A stretch of 62,019 nucleotides of DNA from Desulfuromonadales bacterium (GTDB lineage Bacteria > Desulfobacterota > Desulfuromonadia > Desulfuromonadales > BM103). Below, one piece after another: positions 58,780 to 62,019 of the stretch. Each line of letters opens with the position of its first letter. Within the stretch, counting starts at the first letter, position 1. Below the pieces are notes generated by a model. That model was given only the letters and a program-made list of their open reading frames with translations. It did not search any database and was not told the origin of the DNA. The stretch is from assembly GCA_030145205.1 (NCBI GenBank), contig JAQYVZ010000024.1:1-62019 (forward strand), given 5' to 3'. The position numbers were made by a program, and so were the translations under genes.

Positions 58780-59120
58780 TAACGAGTGTTCCTGTATAAC
58801 GAAACTATAGATCCGGAGGTTCTTGGATTCCACCCTCTATAGAAGGCTAAAGGCCCGCGTTTGCCAGATCGTGGGCTTTTCTCGTGTTGCGCGGATTATG
58901 GGAATCGCTCGATCAGGCTGTTTTTTCAACCCAGGGGGGCAACGCCTAAAGACTTAGTAGGTCTTATAGGAATATTTTGTTTTCTCTGGCCTTTGATGGA
59001 TTTCAGCGTCTCATCTGCCAGGTGTTGACACATTACCTGATCTGTCCCTTCCCATTCTTTTCTTGTTGTATAACCCCCACACCATGTTATACAATGTATT
59101 ACACACTTATGGAGGCGCTT
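58780..59120. other. Intergenic region before the toxin-antitoxin genes
   Basis: No gene was seen. A G/C-rich imperfect hairpin followed by TTTT at about 58848-58880 probably terminates the hemolysin III gene. The last 60 bases contain the operator repeat of the toxin-antitoxin unit. Confidence 0.5.
59066..59094. promoter_or_regulatory. Inverted-repeat operator of the toxin-antitoxin operon
   Basis: TTGTATAAC and GTTATACAA form a perfect 9-bp inverted repeat with 11 bases between. The right half overlaps a TATACAAT-like -10, and a related TGTATTAC follows at once. It lies 27 bases before the antitoxin start, the place where ribbon-helix-helix antitoxins bind their own promoter. Confidence 0.7.
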
Positions 59121-59333
59121 ATGCTCGCTATTCGTTTGGAAAAAGACCTAGAGCAAGAAATTGATTTGCTAGCAAAAACTAAAGGCAGCAATCGAAGTGC
59201 TGTGGTGCGTGAAGCGATTGTGCGTTACCTGGAAGACAATGAAGACCTTGAACTAGCAAAGCAGGCTCTCGCAGAAACTAGCAGCAGTAAATCTCTCAAA
59301 GATTTGAGGAAAGACCTTGGGCTGGACAGTTGA
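59121..59333 (+). CDS. Ribbon-helix-helix antitoxin
   Basis: A 70-residue protein. The N-terminal MLAIRLEKDLEQEIDLLAK gives the RHH beta strand and first helix, and SNRSAVVREAIVRYLED the second helix, as in RelB/CopG-type antitoxins. The C-terminal half should wrap the toxin. The ATG at 59121 has GGAGGCG upstream. It overlaps the toxin gene by 17 bases and is preceded by a matching palindromic operator. Confidence 0.9.
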   Translation: MLAIRLEKDLEQEIDLLAKTKGSNRSAVVREAIVRYLEDNEDLELAKQALAETSSSKSLKDLRKDLGLDS

Positions 59334-59592
59334 GGTCAGCAACTATGCTGAGAAGCAACTACGCAAGCTAGATAAGCCTGTACAAAAACGGCTTCTCGAT
59401 TGGCTTGAGGATCGCATTGAAGGTTGCAAGAACCCCAGGCATTTTGGTGACCCCTTGCGAGGGGAGATGGCTGGGTTGTGGCGTTATCGCATTGGAGACT
59501 ACAGAGTTATTTGTGAAATCCAGGATCAGCAGCTTGTTGTTTTAGCGTTAGCAGTGGGGCATCGTAGAGAGATTTACCTGAGGCGCAGTTAA
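59317..59592 (+). CDS. RelE/ParE-family toxin
   Basis: A 91-residue protein with the RelE/ParE fold signature: VSNYAEKQLRKLDKPVQKRLLDWL, then HFGDPLRGEMAGLWRYRIGDYRVICEI and a C-terminal VVLALAVGHRREIY. The LWRYRIGDYR block and the late His/Arg residues are typical of RelE-type ribosome-dependent mRNA endonucleases. It starts with TTG at 59317 inside the antitoxin gene, with GAGGAAAG upstream. The 17-base overlap and rare start codon would keep toxin synthesis below antitoxin. Confidence 0.9.
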   Translation: MGWTVEVSNYAEKQLRKLDKPVQKRLLDWLEDRIEGCKNPRHFGDPLRGEMAGLWRYRIGDYRVICEIQDQQLVVLALAVGHRREIYLRRS

Positions 59593-59796
59593 ATACTACT
59601 GTGTCAGAAGCAGGGGGTTCTGGGAATAGCCATTATCAGCCAGCTCCGAGCTCGTTAAAGCTCCTGGAACAAGTTTTGGGACATTTCGCCTTTTGACGTT
59701 TCCGCTCAACGGACGTATATTGATCCTTCCAGATATGATTCCTGAGCTATCCAAGGACATTTGAGGCTGTCGGCTTTGATGACAAAGTTCCAGAAC

Positions 59797-59831
59797 AAAG
59801 GCCCCACCTGCCTGAAGCAGATGGGGCCTTT
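59797..59831 (-). terminator. Terminator of nrfHA
   Basis: AAAGGCCCCATCTGC/GCAGGTGGGGCCTTT-type arms pair with one mismatch on either strand and end in T residues. It lies 34 bases after the nrfA stop. Confidence 0.8.
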
Positions 59832-59864
59832 GTGTTCCTTGCTTACGGCTCGGCCGTAATTGGA

Positions 59865-61367
59865 TCAGTTGTAAGAGGTTTTGAACTTCATGCCTTCGCG
59901 GGTCTTCGGATCATAGATGCCTTTTTCAGTCCCTTCTTTGATCCATTCTTCCCTCAATCCACCCAGGAATTCCTTCTTCTCTTTAACCAGCTTTTCAAAC
60001 GGCAAGCCGATCACTTCCTGGGCTTTTTCCTTGCTCGAAAAATCGGGTGCTTCGTATTCTGCGGCACCGTGTTTGGCGAGGATGATGCGCAGCTTGAGGC
60101 GAGCATCATGTCCTTTGTTGATGGCGCTGCCAAGCACGCGCAGGGTCTCTTCCGGAGCGTGGAAGAAGGAGCCATGGGCGGCAATCGAGAAGTCCCAGCG
60201 CCACTGACCGTGTCGGATATCCTGCAGAGCAGGCTTCATTTCCTCTTCGGTAGCTCCGAGTTCCCAAGCCTTGGCGGCTTCGAGGTGGGCCTTGGCGAGG
60301 ACGTCCATGGCCGTGCGCGACAGTTCAGTCTTGCGCTCCAGTTTCCTGGCGATAATCTCTTTAAACTCTTTCTCGCTTTCGCCGTGGCAGTTCAGGCAGG
60401 TATTCTGCATGTCCTCCAGCGGGCTGCCAACCTGGTGGTTGGAGTACTTGACACCACCTTCGCGAACGTAAGGCATATGGCAGTCAGCGCAGGCCAGATC
60501 GTTCTGACCGTGGATGCCGGTTTTGAAGGTTTCGTAGCCGGGGTGCTGGGCTTTCAGCATCGGGGTTTTGCTCAGTTTGTGCGTCCAGTCGACGAAATTT
60601 CGCTCGTCGTAGTACTTCTCAATGTCTTCAGCGGACAGACCGTTGTTCCAGGGGAAGGTGACGACTTTGGCAACCTGCTCTTTGCCGTCGGCGTCGGTCC
60701 ATTCCGTCTTCTTGAAGTAGTATTCGGAGTGGCACTGTACGCAGACCAGCGTCCGCATGTCCTGATGACTGGCATCGGCAAACGGCTCGCTGCCTTCGGC
60801 ATCCAGGGCCCGTTTCAGGTAGTCGCGGGTCACGGTCAGCTTCATGGTCTCGTTGTCATGGCAGTCGGCACAACCGACCGGGTTGACAATTTCGTTGCCG
60901 TGGCGCGCCCACTTGCCGGTGAAGAAGTCATTCTCGCCCATCTTGTCGATCAGGCGCGGCACATCCGGGGACTTACAGGTCCAGCAGGCGGTCGGCATCG
61001 GTCCGGTTTTGCCGTCGACCGGTGCGCCGGTGCGCAAGGTGTTAATGTTGTCTTCCAGGATGTAGAAGTGACCACGCGGTGCGTTGTAGTCCTTGGAGAA
61101 CCCGTAACCGGCCCACATGACGACCAGGGCGGGATCACCTTTCAGAATATCGGTGATCTTGTCGCTCTTCTTGGTTCTCATGTAGGAATCATACTGGCGT
61201 GGGTAGTATTTGCCCCACTCGGCACTTTTCGGCTCAAGCTTGTTGATTTGCGGCACGGCGTTGATCGCCTGCTGCTCGGCCTTGTTTTCCTTGATCGAAA
61301 CAACCAGCAGGAACAGGGGCACCATGATCAGAACGGAAAGGACAGTCAATAAAGTCGATTTTTTCAT
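59865..61367 (-). CDS. nrfA: Ammonia-forming cytochrome c nitrite reductase, catalytic subunit
   Basis: A 500-residue periplasmic pentaheme enzyme reducing nitrite to ammonium. The active-site haem motif CWTCK with its lysine ligand is at 128-132; CxxCH motifs are at 166-170, 209-213, 293-297 and 324-328. A signal or anchor helix lies at about 5-24. Residues corresponding to the calcium site (Glu-Tyr at 215-216 and Lys272/Gln274 in LKAQ) are kept, so this is the calcium-dependent type. The start has AGGAG upstream, and nrfH precedes it by 34 bases. Confidence 0.97.
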   Translation of the reverse strand: MKKSTLLTVLSVLIMVPLFLLVVSIKENKAEQQAINAVPQINKLEPKSAEWGKYYPRQYDSYMRTKKSDKITDILKGDPALVVMWAGYGFSKDYNAPRGHFYILEDNINTLRTGAPVDGKTGPMPTACWTCKSPDVPRLIDKMGENDFFTGKWARHGNEIVNPVGCADCHDNETMKLTVTRDYLKRALDAEGSEPFADASHQDMRTLVCVQCHSEYYFKKTEWTDADGKEQVAKVVTFPWNNGLSAEDIEKYYDERNFVDWTHKLSKTPMLKAQHPGYETFKTGIHGQNDLACADCHMPYVREGGVKYSNHQVGSPLEDMQNTCLNCHGESEKEFKEIIARKLERKTELSRTAMDVLAKAHLEAAKAWELGATEEEMKPALQDIRHGQWRWDFSIAAHGSFFHAPEETLRVLGSAINKGHDARLKLRIILAKHGAAEYEAPDFSSKEKAQEVIGLPFEKLVKEKKEFLGGLREEWIKEGTEKGIYDPKTREGMKFKTSYN

Positions 61368-61401
61368 AAAACACTCCTGAGGTATATCGGTGTTGTCGGA
61401 T

Positions 61402-61926
61402 TTAGAGCTCTTTGACGCCCAGGTTGTGCTGGGTTGTCGTTAAGTTTCGAGTCGTGCCGTGCGGCACATCGCGGTGGCAGTCCCAACAAAGACGATCCAT
61501 CGTGCCGTCGCCATTTGCGCTGTAGAGGGCGGCGTTGGTCATGATCTGGGAAACCGCTTCTTTATGGCAGGAAACGCAGTTGGCCTGGATCCTCTCTGCC
61601 GCATTGTCGGTGATCCTCAGATTGTAGCCATAGGTGCGAAAGGTCATGGCGACAGAATGGTTGTAGCCGTCCTTCGATTTAGCAATCATTTTGTTGACGA
61701 AGGAATCTCTCGGCAGGTGGCAGTCCACGCAGGTCGCCCGGTTGCGGTGCGAGCTGTGTTGCCAGGTTGCATAATGGGTGTTCATGGTGTGACAGTTGAT
61801 GCAGACTTTCGGATCGCTCGACATGTAGGAAAGCATCTTTGATTCTGCAACGACATAGGCAAAAAGCCCGATCGTCGCTGCCACACAACAGGTTGCCACG
61901 TATTTCATGATGTTCTGATTTTTCAT
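61402..61926 (-). CDS. nrfH: Tetraheme quinol dehydrogenase NrfH
   Basis: A 174-residue NapC/NrfH-family membrane-anchored cytochrome. One membrane helix is at about residues 9-27, and four CxxCH motifs are at 42-46, 66-70, 117-121 and 147-151. The first reads CINCHTM, with the Met characteristic of NrfH haem 1. It oxidises menaquinol and passes electrons to NrfA. The gene begins the nrfHA unit; its promoter lies within or just beyond the last 93 bases of the window, where I could not identify it. Confidence 0.95.
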   Translation of the reverse strand: MKNQNIMKYVATCCVAATIGLFAYVVAESKMLSYMSSDPKVCINCHTMNTHYATWQHSSHRNRATCVDCHLPRDSFVNKMIAKSKDGYNHSVAMTFRTYGYNLRITDNAAERIQANCVSCHKEAVSQIMTNAALYSANGDGTMDRLCWDCHRDVPHGTTRNLTTTQHNLGVKEL

Positions 61927-62019
61927 AAGCAGCCTTTGGGTTGGTTGCGGTTGTCAGATCCGGTCAAGGGCTCCGGACCTCCTCCCTGATGTTCTTCTGG
62001 TCTCCGGCGCACGTGGTTT

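Noticed and set aside
58812-58845. Possible tRNA 3' fragment (GGTTC...ATTCC) downstream of the hemolysin III gene
   Set aside because: The T-loop is broken by extra bases and the acceptor strand does not pair with the 57.9 kb fragment; too weak to call.
59832-61352. 506-codon open frame opposite nrfA
   Set aside because: nrfA on the other strand has five haem motifs, a signal helix and a ribosome site; the antisense frame has no recognisable domain.

Overview
The window reads as chromosome of an anaerobic deltaproteobacterium of the Desulfuromonadales/Geobacterales type. This is inferred from gene content and gene style, not from a marker gene: a tungsten aldehyde oxidoreductase operon, MetV-type methylene-tetrahydrofolate reductase, split glycine decarboxylase, Pta/AckA, a short 2[4Fe-4S] ferredoxin, multiheme c-type cytochromes, a Rieske/cytochrome b module, NrfHA and a full hyp set. 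Most of the sequence is GC-rich, with tightly packed operons and good Shine-Dalgarno sites. The right-hand part, about 53.1-59.8 kb, is visibly AT-richer and has longer gaps.

Layout. 0.2-5.6 kb (minus): a small unknown gene and a five-gene AOR operon (Fe-S subunit, W subunit, FAD subunit, MoaD-like, ThiF-like). 5.9-9.0 kb (plus, divergent): moaA, moaE and a moeA-mobB fusion, so the pterin cofactor genes lie back to back with the W enzyme. 9.2-10.3 kb (minus): DAHP synthase. 10.5-13.4 kb (plus): yggT, divIVA, yggU, an FmdB-type zinc ribbon and a TPR protein. 13.5-20.4 kb (plus): a one-carbon block, folD-metV-metF-gcvT-gcvH-gcvPA-gcvPB. 20.7-23.3 kb (minus): nudC, a second Nudix gene and a U32 peptidase. 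23.6-30.8 kb (plus): ybgF/cpoB-like, LysM, dprA, smg, topA, trmFO. 30.8-34.8 kb: a TonB-like gene, then pta and ackA convergent, then ferredoxin. 34.9-37.5 kb (minus): an acidic repeat-containing zinc-ribbon/DUF3426 protein and hpt. 37.6-40.8 kb (plus): DUF1573 protein, Rieske protein, cytochrome b, pentaheme cytochrome. A tRNA-Arg(CCG) follows at 40.8 kb. 41.4-47.2 kb (minus): hypABCDEF. 47.9-51.2 kb (plus): GntR regulator and an ECF nickel/cobalt importer (MN, Q, O). 51.3-53.1 kb: flavin reductase, acyltransferase and an unknown gene. 53.1-58.0 kb: an accessory segment with a truncated aminotransferase-type gene end, a dispersed repeat, a DUF1611 protein plus PLP racemase pair, and a divergent M81/MlrC metallopeptidase, closed by a broken tRNA-like fragment. 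58.1-59.6 kb: a hemolysin III protein and a toxin-antitoxin pair. 59.9-61.9 kb (minus): nrfH-nrfA.

How the genes fit together. The Mo/W block makes and loads the cofactor used by the AOR. The one-carbon block links glycine, methylene-THF and methyl-THF and could run in either direction. The hyp genes and the divergent nickel importer together supply NiFe-hydrogenase maturation, although no hydrogenase structural gene is in view. The Rieske/b/pentaheme set and NrfHA are quinol-linked electron-transfer modules.

Most interesting points: (1) a terminator-like hairpin between the W subunit and FAD subunit genes of the AOR, which could set unequal subunit ratios; (2) the DUF1611-racemase-M81 cassette, a candidate uncharacterised D-amino-acid or peptide pathway with island-like borders; (3) a two-copy dispersed structured repeat, one copy of which abuts a truncated gene; (4) structured leaders on both sides of the aor/moaA divergent promoter region. 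All functional statements rest on reading motifs by eye; no database search was run.
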